From Ceriagrion tenellum (lineage: Eukaryota > Arthropoda > Insecta > Odonata > Coenagrionidae): 64,000 nucleotides of DNA. The DNA is taken from NCBI GenBank assembly GCA_963169105.1, contig OY720643.1:24524373-24588372 (forward strand), given 5' to 3'. Both the position numbers and the translations under genes were made by a program. This document shows, piece by piece, positions 32,953-42,845 of the stretch. How positions within the stretch are numbered: the stretch's first letter is position 1; every line of letters begins with the position of its first letter. A model generated the notes under the pieces. It was not told the origin of the DNA, made no database searches, and saw nothing but the letters and a program-made list of their open reading frames with translations.

Positions 32953-33973
32953 AGTACTCTCTTTGTACCTAAGTAATACTATTTCGGCAACTTTCAGCTT
33001 AGTACTAACCGTAATTTACTATGTCTGTGCGCTTCTAATTAAGCAACGTGTACTTTTTCATTCCTTCCATGAAGGAGTTTGGATGTACAGCGTTCCATAA
33101 TATGTTACTTAAGTATAAAGAAGTGAGTTTGATGGAAATTAAACAGAATTACGAGATGAGGTAGACAGACGATTAGCGCAGCTACCTACTGACCCAGAGG
33201 TCGTGGATGCTAACTTTGCTGCAATAATATTTGCTGTATGAACTGGTATTCACTTAGGTTCCGGGATGAATAGAAAATATTGGCTTGTTTTCATCGTTGG
33301 CCCTCATTGGGTAGAAGTGCCTGCAAAAAAAGAAGGATAACTAAACCGCTCTGCAAATTCACATAACTGTCCAAACATTGATTTGCCAAACACTATCCCT
33401 CTGCATTGGGACATCGTCGAAGTCGAGATATATAATTATTATCCTATCTGCTGAATGACCACACTAAGTTATTGGTTTTTGAATTTGACTTTTTTCGTTA
33501 AATTATTTGGATTTGGCCTTAATACCATAGAATCAGTTACGCAACAGCAAGAGAATTAAAGCAACGAATCTATCAGGAGTTTGTTGGCTCGTGTGCATGG
33601 TTGAATATCAAAATTTTCAACACCTTCATCCCGTATAGTCCACTCGCTTTATTTATACTCTTGTGGTTGCTAATTAATGTTTCTTGTGTATATTTCGCGA
33701 TGTCCTGTTTCTCTCCCGATTTTCCCAGAGATTTGGCGAACTGAAGCCCGCGAAAGTTACGAAATGTGGGTTGCATAATCTCGAGGATGGGGATATTTTC
33801 TCACTGAGTCGTGTGACACCCTTCTGTCTTCTTTGAAGGAGGTTCCTCACGAAATTGACTTGAATTTTATTTCATTCATATTCATACTACACTTACGAAA
33901 ATGTTGCCTGTTTGGTTTGAATAACAAATGTCGAAGCTATTTTTTCGCAAGTAAAACTTGAAATAACAAGGTG
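32953..33973. other. Stretch without a recognised gene
   Basis: AT-rich. GATTAGCGCAGCTACCTACT near 33172, followed by GGTCGTGGATGC, resembles an eroded tRNA-type A-box/B-box pair, too degraded to call. Confidence 0.35.
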
Positions 33974-34525
33974 TGAAGGTAGTTTGAGCAAGATAGTTCC
34001 CTAGTCATAGTAGAGACCGTATTCGAAATATCCGTTTTAAAATTATGTGCTGTGGGAAGCATTTATTTAATATTGCATTATTAATGTTGCGATATTATAG
34101 TTTATATGACTAATTCTAGGTTATTAAATGAAAATACCTTAAGTCTTTAACTTGACCCATTTTTTTTCTCGCGGTACGTTTAAAACTCCTTCAAAACGAA
34201 GGTTTTTTTGGGATCTCGAAGAATTTTCTCCGGTGACAATATGATTCATTTTCAAAAATAGTTGAAAAAAAAACAAATAAAACACTGTTGATTTTTTGAC
34301 GAGATCTAAGTGTAGTAAATGCCTCATTTTTAATATAAGGTCTCTCTGGAGTGCATACACGTACCATTTCCCACGTCAAATGGCTAGTATGGCAAATATC
34401 TCGGAAAGTAGTGTGGTAAGGGGTTGAATTTTTTTTATATTTTGGAAGGGTTGGGTATTTTAAATTAAAATGAGACCTAATTCATTGATTTCTAGGGAAA
34501 TGATATTTCGCTCAAACTACCTTAA
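33974..34525. mobile_element. TTAA-flanked MITE, copy B
   Basis: Left end (TGAA, one change from TTAA) then GGTAGTTTGAGCAAGATAG. The right end, reverse complemented, is TTAA-GGTAGTTTGAGCG. Terminal inverted repeats agree over about 13 bp, and the interior matches copies A and C throughout. Length 552 bp, non-coding. Confidence 0.78.
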
Positions 34526-35687
34526 ATGCTGCTTAGGGAGAAACAGCATTTTTCCGTCCAACATGTACGCTTCTTTTCGTAAAAAACATCAGTTAATTCC
34601 AAGCAAGTTCTCCCTGGGACTTAATGATAATGAAATACAGACTACAGCCAATCTTAGTGTTTGAATTGTTTGCAAATGACTACGGGAACCGAAGTCAGCA
34701 TGCGTTTGTTAAGCAGAAGTGGTGCTCTATTTCGTTCCTATGGCCGGGGAAAAATGTTTATTGGAAATGTATCCGTCAATTAATCTGCATATTTTTTGTA
34801 CTAAACTTGATGTGTAATAGGTAAGGACTGCCACCAGTGAAAACGATGTTTTATACGACAATAGTGGTGAAAAGATGGAATTTAGTAATTTTTGAGAAGA
34901 TTACATTCGCAGCGGAACCTCTTTAACCGTGGGCGCATAGTTAGGGTGGAGTGTGAGCGCACTCGATATCCTTCCACACCCATTTAGTCTCCTCCAAATT
35001 GAATTACTGGAATGCAAAGCGTGCCAAGTGAAATCCTCGTGGAGCTCTTTTGAGTTGATAACGTAGTGCATCCCTGTTGATTTTTTTTATATGTACCCCC
35101 TCTCTGAAAACCGGAAAAATAAGGAATTGAATATTTTGAATGGACGATAGAGTTTTCATAGTTTCGTCATTTTTTTAGCTTTTTCCGTCTCCATGTCTTG
35201 ATGAATGGGAGCGCTATTTATTCTTTCGGTAGGTATACGAACCTTAGAAACAATTCCAGGTGACTCCCGCTGAGAGTCAACGCTCAATAAATCTTGTGAG
35301 TTACTCAACAGAGCACTGACTTGAGTGAAATTAGAAGGATCTTTGACGCCTCGATGTCTTCAGAATCCAAAATTACTTGCGTAAATCGGAATGTATTCTA
35401 TTGTTATGTTTGAATTCTATGTTTGATTCAAGTTGTTTTGCGATTTCAGTGTACTTTGTACAGAAAGTAAAAAAATAGACTAATTATTGACAATCGCCCA
35501 GAAGCACGGTTGCTACGAGCCTGAAAAACCTGGAATACCTTGAAAAGTCCTGGAAGCGGAAGGGCCCGGAAGCGGGGGTACCGTCGGAGAACGAGCCCTG
35601 ATTTGACAACGCGTTGCGATGCCATAATATTGGATTTCTTGTCGCCGCAACTTATTGAAAACCAAGTTACAAGTTTCGGCCCTTTGT
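34526..35687. other. Stretch without a recognised gene
   Basis: Mostly AT-rich. A CpG-richer interval at 35500-35620 has no gene signal. Confidence 0.4.
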
Positions 35688-35966
35688 CTAACTTATTTTT
35701 TTTTAATGTCACTTAGACCCCTTGACTTCTGGGGTCCACATATATGAGTGAAATGAATGGTGCGAGAGGTAGAGGTAGACCGAGAAAGTTGTGGTTGAAT
35801 GTGGTTGAAGAAATTCTTAGGAGGAGAAATATTAGGAGTCTTAAAAACAGGAGAGCGTGTATTAAGCAGTGTATGGGGGTAAATGAAGCAAACGAGGTTT
35901 GCAAGGATAGGTCAGTATGGAGGAAATTACTGAAGCAGAGTTAGGTGTACAGATATGTATTTATGA
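35688..35966 (+). repeat. Left arm of a 278-bp inverted duplication (retrotransposon tail plus MITE end)
   Basis: The reverse complement of 41225-41502 with one mismatch and a one-base difference in a T/A run. It contains part of a MITE end at 35688-35735 and, at 35736-35943, the family-3 RT C-terminus in the + direction: SEMNGARGRGRPRKLWLNVV, RRRNIRSLKNRRACIKQCM and VCKDRSVWRKLLKQS. Outside the arms the two loci are unrelated, so the junction was copied as one unit. Confidence 0.92.
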
Positions 35967-35994
35967 TAATATTTCTCCTCCATCTATGTGTATT

Positions 35995-36335
35995 TGGAAT
36001 ATAGCAAGTCCTCGGTATATGTTGTTTCGATTTACGCCTGATTCGATGTTACGTCCATTCTAACCAGTTTCGTAGGAAAATTTTCCCCTGTTTAATGCTA
36101 ATAAAATAGACCGTATGTGCATATGCTTGCTTTTTTACGACTGAGGCATAATCGTCCTATCTGAAATACCTATTTTTTCCTCGATAAAGGTAAAAAACGA
36201 ATTTTGAAATTAATGCCTCGATTTATCGCGGGATTTAAGTAGTCTCGAATGCCTGGATCCGTTTCACGTTGTTTCGACTTGCGTGGCTCTTCCTTAACAC
36301 GCATCTCCGACGTAAATCGAGGACTTACTCTACTC
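35995..36335 (+). repeat. Dispersed repeat R, uninterrupted copy
   Basis: Counterpart of 4935-5083 plus 5551-5740. It shows the pre-insertion state around 36140 (TTTTTTACGACTGAGGCATAA). Non-coding, class unknown. Confidence 0.75.
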
Positions 36336-37587
36336 TTCTTTGAAATAATAAGGGATAGAATCGATCCCGTTCGACTTAGAGGGCTTTGCAAGCTGGCACG
36401 AAGTTTATTCTCGCCATCGGACAAGAGTGATTTTTAAATTAGGTTAAACACGCTGAACCTGATTATTAATAATAGCATGTTTATTTTTTAATCGTGATTT
36501 CCAAAGTAGCAAATGCATGAAAATAATTGGGCAATGGCGCTTGCATGGTTGAGAATGATTCCTATCCTCCTTTATTTTTCTGTTTTTAACCTGTGTTTCT
36601 ATGAATTCCATTTTTTCCCTTGATATGTTGTAGACAATGATTTTGTTGTTGAAAATTAATCCACAATTTCTGCTACGTCAAGTCGAGGTACTTCATGCAT
36701 TATGTTTATCAGTGGTTATCGCTTCTGGTAGCGGTTTTCGAAGCGTTCTATGTTTGTTTGTGTTCGTTTTATGTTCTATGTTCGGTTACTCATTCATGGA
36801 TGACACTATTTAAGCCTTTGCTCCTGTTTTTTTTCTATGCCGCATCCATCTGTCAAGATCTCTTCTCGCAATCCTCTTCGGAATCCATTGCATTCTGTGA
36901 TTTTAAATGGCCTTGAGAAACTTCTTGGAGTGTTATGATACTCGATTAAATAAACTGTCAGACTTCTTGTGTGCAAAAATTCTGCGTGAAGCCCCAAATC
37001 GTAAAAGATGCTTCTGCGGCCCTCGCTTGACTGTGTCATGTGGCACGGTATCTGCGTCACTTGCTCAGCATCTTATCTCCTGGCTGCTATAATTGAATCC
37101 ACGTGAAAGCCTGTATCACTGGATATTTCAGCCAGCGCTAGCTCGAGGAGACTCATTAGTGAGATGAGATAGATTTCTAGTGTCGTGTGATAAGGGCACT
37201 GGCTTTCAAGCACTATCGCTATCATACTCGCTGAGGTATTTGGTTTTGTAGTTGGTGTGGTATTAGTTTTCTGCTCGCTCCCAGTGATAACCCAATATCC
37301 CGTCGACCAGTTGCTATCGTTTTGCAGTTGCTGTGCGATCTTCACTTTTTTAAATCTTCATTCATATTCATCTCAGAGACAATATATTATTTTTATTTTA
37401 ACCGCGAAATCAACAATAAATTAAAATTTCCGAACAGTTATTCTAGTCGTCCGCTTCCATAGATTGTTTGATTTAAAATAATAGTATACATTCTCTACAG
37501 TATGAATGAGAACTTCCTTGTCAAAGCAAGTTCAATTATCGTGACAAACCTTCAAGGAAAGTTCCGAATCGTTATGCATTTCGTTTC
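36336..37587. other. Stretch without a recognised gene
   Basis: AT-rich DNA between repeat R and the Harbinger element. Short frames only (up to 90 codons), unrecognised. Confidence 0.4.
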
Positions 37588-37590
37588 TAA

Positions 37591-38488
37591 AGGCCGTTTT
37601 ACACGGGGCATGTAATTGCACAAGCTACTGTATGTGCAATCGTGAACTTCAAAATGCACCGTGTAAAGCGGCGAAATTCAAGAACGCATGCACTAATGCA
37701 TGAATGCGAGACGTCAGAATAGCCCCCGCTCTAATTCGGTGGTCGCATTCTTGTAATTTGTACGAATAGCACTCCATGTAGCGGTCGCAGAATTAACGAC
37801 ATCCAAGTTCACGGGAATTTGAATGACGAAAAGGTTCGATAACCTGAGCGATGGGTGTTTACAGTAAATCTTTGTGTGGGAGGATATTTGCAGTTACTTA
37901 TATTGTTATTTATTTAGATAGATATTTTATAGCTCGTTAAATTGTTCCTCTGTCATCCGCATAAAATTGCGGTAGCCATTCCTGTCTTCTACAGCCGGCT
38001 CCTGTTGGACCATATTAAGAATGCCCGTTCCCTCCTCTCGGTTACGGATCCACTCCCGCATCCAAAGTGCTCCTCTGGCTATTCTCCTGTGGTTACGCCA
38101 TTCTATGAGCTCTGCGGCCACGATCATAATTCCCACTACTGCTAGCTCTGCAGTAATCAATGCAGCCTCCTCCTTATCCATTATTTTTCTCACAGAGAGA
38201 GAGAGAGAGTGCCACAATGTCAATATCACAGAATCCCACAATCACCACAACCTTATTTTTCGCTGAATGTCAACAACGTCTCGTACAGAATATCGTATCT
38301 CTCCTGTTTGAACAAAATACTCGCTCTTAGCGTACTTATCATACGACTGGAATTCACGAATGAATGCATGCTTACGACCACCATGTAAAGCAGTCACGCA
38401 TTCGTTTTCGCAATAATTATTGCACGGCAGATTGCGGAATTAATGCAGTGTTAAGTTGTGCAATTTCGTGTCCCGTGTAAAACGGCCT
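37591..38488 (-). mobile_element. PIF/Harbinger-type DNA transposon, internally deleted
   Basis: The termini are AGGCCGTTTTACACGGG on both sides in inverted orientation, and similarity extends inward to ATTGCACAA (about 33 bp with a few differences). The element is flanked by TAA at 37588-37590 and 38489-38491, the 3-bp TWA-type target duplication of PIF/Harbinger. It encloses a minus-strand frame with the N-terminus of a Harbinger-like transposase. At 898 bp it is much shorter than an autonomous element (usually several kb, with transposase and Myb-like genes), so it is a deletion derivative that would need a transposase supplied elsewhere. Confidence 0.9.
37927..38241 (-). pseudogene. N-terminal fragment of a Harbinger (HARBI1-like) transposase
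   Basis: A 104-codon frame. Residues 1-20 are probably not native. At about 22-45 it is hydrophobic and Ala-rich. From about residue 50 it reads HRRIARGALWMREWIRNREE, then GTGILNMVQQEPAVEDRNGY and RNFMRMTEEQFNEL before a TAA stop. This matches the start of HARBI1/ALP1-like transposases, where R..WVR.W...R...G....L..EL..ED...Y.N(F/Y)LRM....F..LL precedes the DDE nuclease domain. The DDE_Tnp_4 domain and its catalytic acidic residues are gone; the frame stops after FNEL where the family continues. It lies wholly inside the 37591-38488 TIRs, so it is a transposon relic and not a host gene. Short intact stretches suggest a fairly young deletion. Confidence 0.8.
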
Positions 38489-38679
38489 TAATTCTAGCAT
38501 GGCTTGCATTCAAGGCCTTGCTCTGGATCAAGAAACGGTCTCGGGTCCCCTATATCCTGTTGATGCGCGCTTTCTGTTTCCCTCCTACTGGCTATACGAG
38601 CCAGCGCTTCGTAACTTATGTCTCATCAAGGGGAACACATTTGCTGTTCTGCATTAATCGATCTCGAATTTTCCAATTG

Positions 38680-39310
38680 AATGGTAGGATGGTTCTTATA
38701 TGAAAAAGTGAAAGATAGAGACTCGTTTACTCTGGTTTGGCCAAATCTCGAGTACGCCCTGAACATTAGGAACTCGGTGCTGAAAGATTTATTTCGCGCT
38801 TTAAATTAAATATAAAGGAATGACGCACTTCCGTTAAAATGGGAATGAGCGTACAGACAGTGTTATACAGAAAATGGAATAACTAGATTGGGATCTGTTA
38901 GAGGCCAAACGCTTGACTTTTTTTTCAAAATTCATATCTGGAGTTTCATTGAGCTACGGAGGATATTTTTTCAACGCTCGCCGTATCTCTAGAATTGATA
39001 GAAGTGCCGAAATTATAGAGGTATTCTTGACTTGACTTTTATTTTCTTTTGCCTGGGGCTGATGAGGCCACATGGCCCCCTCTTCCCCTGCCCCAGGGCT
39101 CTGTACAGAATTGGTCGATCTGAAGGATACAATTTTTTTTCTTTCCTCGCACCATTATTGATTTTAACAAAGAGTGACGTCAAAATTGAGTCACTCTGTT
39201 TAAATGTTACTCACCTCTGTCCTCTCTCTCTTCATTTCCCTCTCCCCTTTCCCTTGTCCCTTTCACGGCTGGCGTCCTAACATCCCCTATCACACGCCTC
39301 CGTGGTGGCT
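38680..39310 (+). pseudogene. CR1/jockey-like retrotransposon 3' end (copy 2, diverged)
   Basis: Aligns with 24430-24985: TGAAAAAGT(G/A)AAA, then CTCTGGTTTGG, then CGA(G/A)TACGCC, and GAAAGATTT/AAAGATTT. The end shares ACGGCTGG(C/T)GTCCTAAC with the first copy, followed by ATCACACGCCT against CCACTCGCCTA. Translation gives fragments equivalent to LVW....EYA in broken frames. Bases about 39036-39260 do not match copy 1 and look like inserted or replaced sequence. Inactive. Confidence 0.65.
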
Positions 39311-41164
39311 CGCTGGTATGTGAATGTGGATGGCACCTCCATATCCTAGGTATCCTTGGGAAAGTGAATCCGTAAAAAAAGAGCGGGAAGTTTTTGACAT
39401 GTTAGACTCGCGGTGTCGGACCCACCCCTGCGCTCTGCTGCCATGTTGACTGCTGGGACGGTGGAGGCTTTCGCACATTTGGACTTTACCCCCTCCCCCG
39501 CGGAAGGGATGATGCCATTTGGAGATGGATCGTCCAGGGGTGGCCACTTGCGTTGTCGGGGCCGGGTCAGCGCCTAGATCCCTTTTTATGAGCGGTCGCC
39601 ATGGCACGTATAAAGCTCGGAGGGCTGGAAGGACGGTCCTCAGGCCAAAGGAAGGGCAGTAGTCCCTTTCCCTTCGTATATTTTTCATCTCGAGCCGGAA
39701 ATGGAGACGTTTCCTCATTCTTCAAGTGGTCCGTAACCATTTTATCTGTGGATCGCACGGGCTCGGGGTGTGTGCGGTCGCACGTGAACAGTATTGCTGA
39801 CAGCTAGGGTTTCGTCTCCTAAAACACCAAGGATATTGGTTGGGACTTACTCGTGGACAAGATAAGCTCTACTAGAGAACCCGGGCTTCATTCGACGAGA
39901 AGAGCTAGTAGAGGAATTTTTTGGTGTATTTCGAAGTGATTGTACATTTACTAGTGACGCAGTGGAGGTGAATTAAGGCAGTTTTCCCTCCTCTTAAAGT
40001 GCTGTTAGTGGGCACGAATTTCTTTTAGAATGTTAGCTTGAAATAAATAAATCCAACTATTTTTTTGTTTACATTCAGAAATTCATGGGGATTACTTTCC
40101 TTCGGGATTGAACCCGAGGTTTCTTGAAGGAGAGGTACTACGCTAATACGCTCCTCAGTTATTTTTACCTTGTCAAAGTGATGTGTTTGCCTTGAGTTCA
40201 TAGAAGTCTGAATGGTATATGGTCTACTCTTTCCTAGAAGCGGGGGAAGAGTGTTCCTCCCTCGGGAAAATCTGTTTTTCGAATTTAATGTCATGCCAGG
40301 TGTTTTGGAAAAGAAAAAGATTTGTATTTTATTCAAAGCGCGAATAATAGCCATGATATCGGCTGTGAAGAAGATTAAGGGCGCGCTGTTGGCCGAGATA
40401 TATGCCTTTCTTCCTCTTTTCTCACACTTTTCCACTGCTTTTTTAGGATGTGTATGCCTGAAACCGTTTCTTTTCATCCGCATTTAAAGCAGCTGGTGGG
40501 GGTTGTCTCTCAGACGTAGACTTACCAGATTTTTTTTCACAATTCAGCGCATGAACAGAAATAGCGCATTTGGTATAATAACCTTACGTAGGCTTTTATT
40601 CCCTAGACGATGCAGAAATTTAAAGAAAAATATGACGGTTCACGAACTATTACCCCTTAATTTCACTGAAATTCTGTTTCCGAAGTATAGTCAACGATTT
40701 TAATTGCCATCGTGCTTCGTTTCAATTCCACTGCTTTGTTGTTTCTTTAAATTACTCTCAAAAGGTAATTTTATCACGCATGTGGAATGTATTCCTGTAT
40801 CAAGTATTCTTAATTACGTAGCGTGAGGCCCGAAGCTGTGATAGCATTGGCGGAGAAGTATGGTTGGTATGATAGACTGAATACAACCACGAGGGTGGTA
40901 ATGTTCATGTGAAAAATATTTTTATTTATAGTCACTCTGTTCATAAAAATGCAGAAAGAGGGATTGTTTCATTTACTGTAAAATATATCGCGCAACACTT
41001 ATACCACGGAATTGATGACGAAATGTGGAAGAATTTCCGAAAGTGTTACTGCTCTACTCCATCAATGAGCACTCGTATTAAAATAATCACAGCCGTTCAT
41101 TAGGAAAAGCTCATTTACTCTCAAGGAAGCACATCTGACGCGGTGGTCCGAATGGTTCATCATT
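39311..41164. other. Stretch without a recognised gene
   Basis: A CpG-richer part at 39390-39800 carries overlapping frames on both strands (142 codons minus, 68 plus). A 152-codon minus frame at 40025-40483 is unrecognised and has no conserved motif I can name. No splice pair was convincing. Confidence 0.35.
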
Positions 41165-41451
41165 GTACATACATACCAATCACGCCGCTCCCTTCCGGGG
41201 TAGGCACTGTCACAAAAGTTTCACTCATAAATACATATCTGTACACATAACTCTGCTTCAGTAATTTCCTCCATACTGACCTATCCTTGCAAACCTCGTT
41301 TGCTTCATTTACCCCCATACACTGCTTAATACACGCTCTCCTGTTTTTAAGACTCCTAATATTTCTCCTCCTAAGAATTTCTTCAACCACATTCAACCAC
41401 AACTTTCTCGGTCTACCTCTACCTCTCGCACCATTCATTTCACTCATATAT
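41165..41451 (-). pseudogene. Non-LTR retrotransposon 3' end, family 3 (copy 3, proximal part)
   Basis: The minus strand encodes SEMNGARGRGRPRKLWLNVV, EEILRRRNIRSLKNRRACIK, VNEANEVCKDRSVWRKLLKQ, then a 3' UTR ending GGTATGTATGTAC at 41165. This is the least damaged copy of the family tail. The ORF is cut at its upstream side by the MITE at 41452-41743 and resumes at 41747. Confidence 0.85.
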
Positions 41452-41502
41452 GTGGACCCCAGAAGTCAAGGGGTCTAAGTGACATTAAAAAAAATAAGTT
41501 AG
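41225..41502 (-). repeat. Right arm of the 278-bp inverted duplication
   Basis: Partner of 35688-35966. It spans the retrotransposon/MITE junction at 41451/41452 and stops inside the MITE at 41502. Confidence 0.92.
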
Positions 41503-41743
41503 GTATAGGAATGGGATGTGAAAATATGAATCTTTTAGGTGGTAAAGGGATCCAAGTGATTTTCTGGACATGTGATGCTATCTAGGGTAATACCTCTTAA
41601 CTACTTAGTGGGTTGTACCAAACATTTTCAACTTTGACTCATTTTCAACTTTGACTCATTTTCAACTTTGACTCATTTTCAACTTTGACTTTTCTCAAAA
41701 CAACGATTTTGTTACTTAGACCCCTTGACTTCTGAGGTCCTCA
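41452..41743. mobile_element. 292-bp MITE nested in the retrotransposon tail
   Basis: The left end GTGGACCCCAGAAGTCAAGG and the reverse complement of the right end, GAGGACCTCAGAAGTCAAGG, match over about 30 bp (continuing GGTCTAAGT(G/A)AC). The retrotransposon reads CTCATATATCTGTTTCG in other copies but is split here, with ATATAT-type sequence on both sides as a probable AT-rich target duplication. Each terminal repeat contains its own small palindrome (GACCCC...GGGGTC). The interior is non-coding and holds a 4 x 17-bp tandem repeat. Confidence 0.82.
41624..41691 (+). repeat. Tandem repeat, 4 x 17 bp
   Basis: Four copies of ATTTTCAACTTTGACTC in perfect register; only the last base of the fourth unit differs. 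Confidence 0.98.
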
Positions 41744-41746
41744 TAT

Positions 41747-41830
41747 AATATCTGTTTCGTTATCCGACTCTTATCCACTCTCTCAACATGGCCAAACCAA
41801 CGAAGCACACTCTTTTCATATATGTCCATT
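41747..41830 (-). pseudogene. Family 3 retrotransposon, distal part beyond the MITE
   Basis: TATCTGTTTCGTTATCCGAC, CTCTCAACATGGCCAAACCA and ACGAAGCACACTC match 23418-23480 and 9670-9735. In minus-strand sense this is the FGHVERMDESR(I)TKQ region. Confidence 0.8.
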
Positions 41831-42239
41831 TTTTTCATCATTGTATTTAAGGAAATACGCGATATTGCTCATTTCTTATTGTGCTAATGCCACACCTTCG
41901 ACGTAAGGGATAGGCTGTAATCATTCTTTTAGATTTAAAGGGCCAAGGGAAACAATTGCCTTCTGTTAAATCCCTCCATAGAATCCGCCCTTGGGCATTG
42001 GATTCCTTCCTGTGTTTCTTGGGGGACCCACCTGAGATCGTCATCGGCCGCCTTATCTTTAAATCCGCGAAATCGCTTACATTCCATCGGAAGATTGTTA
42101 GATGCGGTTGTGGTTTCCCAATACACCTCACCCCTTCTCCCTTCCCTCCCGCCATATCTCTGTTTCCCCCATTCCCACCCCCTCCTCCTCCCAACCCTCA
42201 TTTCTCCCGATCGGGCATTCCGATTCCGCGGCCGATCAG

Positions 42240-42456
42240 TCGCCAATTCGCCTTCCACGCGGCATTCCCCCGTCCAATGCCGTCCACTTCGTCCGCGTCG
42301 CCGGTCCCGGCTCTTCACCCGGGGCCAGAAAACGGCCCGGGTGCCAGGCCCCGCCTCAAGGTCAGCCAAAGCTTCTCCGAGGGCACGTCCCTCGGCAGTC
42401 ACGCCCGAGACTCCTTGTCCCTGCCATCTAGAGTCATCAGGTCTTCATCCTACGAG
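42240..42456 (+). CDS. Candidate coding exon, Ser/Pro-rich, product unknown
   Basis: A dense pyrimidine tract (about 42120-42215) leads to the first AG at GATCAG, and the exon ends TCCTACGAG|GTGAGACT, a good donor. One frame is open across all 217 bases, starting with the third base of a codon and ending in phase 0. After a Pro/Ser-rich part it reads RLKVSQSFSEGTSLGSH, then ARDSLSLPSRVIRSSSYE, a phosphosite-like, low-complexity but protein-like composition. Codon third positions are strongly G/C. An in-frame ATG at 42277 would give a 60-codon first coding exon. The competing frame over most of the region stops at a TAG before the donor. No family is recognised. Its phase does not fit directly onto the exon at 16094, which ends in phase 0 while this one needs two bases from the previous exon. 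Confidence 0.45.
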
Positions 42457-42619
42457 GTGAGACTAGTGAAGGCGACGCCGAGGCAGGACTTGTGTGGCGT
42501 ATACCTACGTGGTTGCGGAAAGGGGGCTTGGTGCTGTATTAGTTAAAAGAAGTGTGAGGTCACCGGGACTTGCCACGGTATTACCTTCACGGGGTCAACC
42601 ATATTCGCGCATGCGTGTG

Positions 42620-42735
42620 AAATTCCACTGAGAAAAATCATTTGCCTTGATCGGGACTCTAATCAGGATCCCTCAATATCGCCTTGATTGCTTTAGAGAG
42701 GCTGGTGCTTTCCAGTTTAAAAATCCCCTGTGGAG
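42620..42735 (-). mobile_element. tRNA-derived SINE, family C, minus-strand remnant
   Basis: The reverse complement contains GAGGGATCCTGATTAGAGTC, then CCGATCAAGGCAAATGATTT. These match GAGGGATCTGGGTTCGATTC and the (C/G)GAATGGTTTTTCCACTGTG part of the copy at 55912. It is head-to-head with the next feature. Confidence 0.6.
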
Positions 42736-42739
42736 GAGG

Positions 42740-42845
42740 ACACCTAGGTTGCTAAAATAGCTCAAGCACTCCGCCCCAAATCCAAATACCTAGGTTCGAG
42801 TCACGGTCAAGGCGAATGATTTTTCCTTTTCGAAACTTCGCAATT
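42740..42845 (+). mobile_element. tRNA-derived SINE, family C, plus-strand copy
   Basis: An A-box-like TAGCTCAAGCACTC is followed by a B-box-like GGTTCGAGTCACGG and the family tail AAGGCGAATGATTTTTCC. Compare TAGCTTAATTGG...AGAGCACT, GGTTCGATTCC and GCGAATGGTTTTTCC at 55912. Together with the minus copy it forms an inverted SINE pair about 100 bp apart. Confidence 0.65.

Noticed and set aside
41287..41478. Hydrophobic 63-residue frame identical to that at 35713-35904 on the other strand, resembling a small membrane protein
   Set aside because: It is the antisense translation of the retrotransposon C-terminus and the MITE end, duplicated at DNA level.
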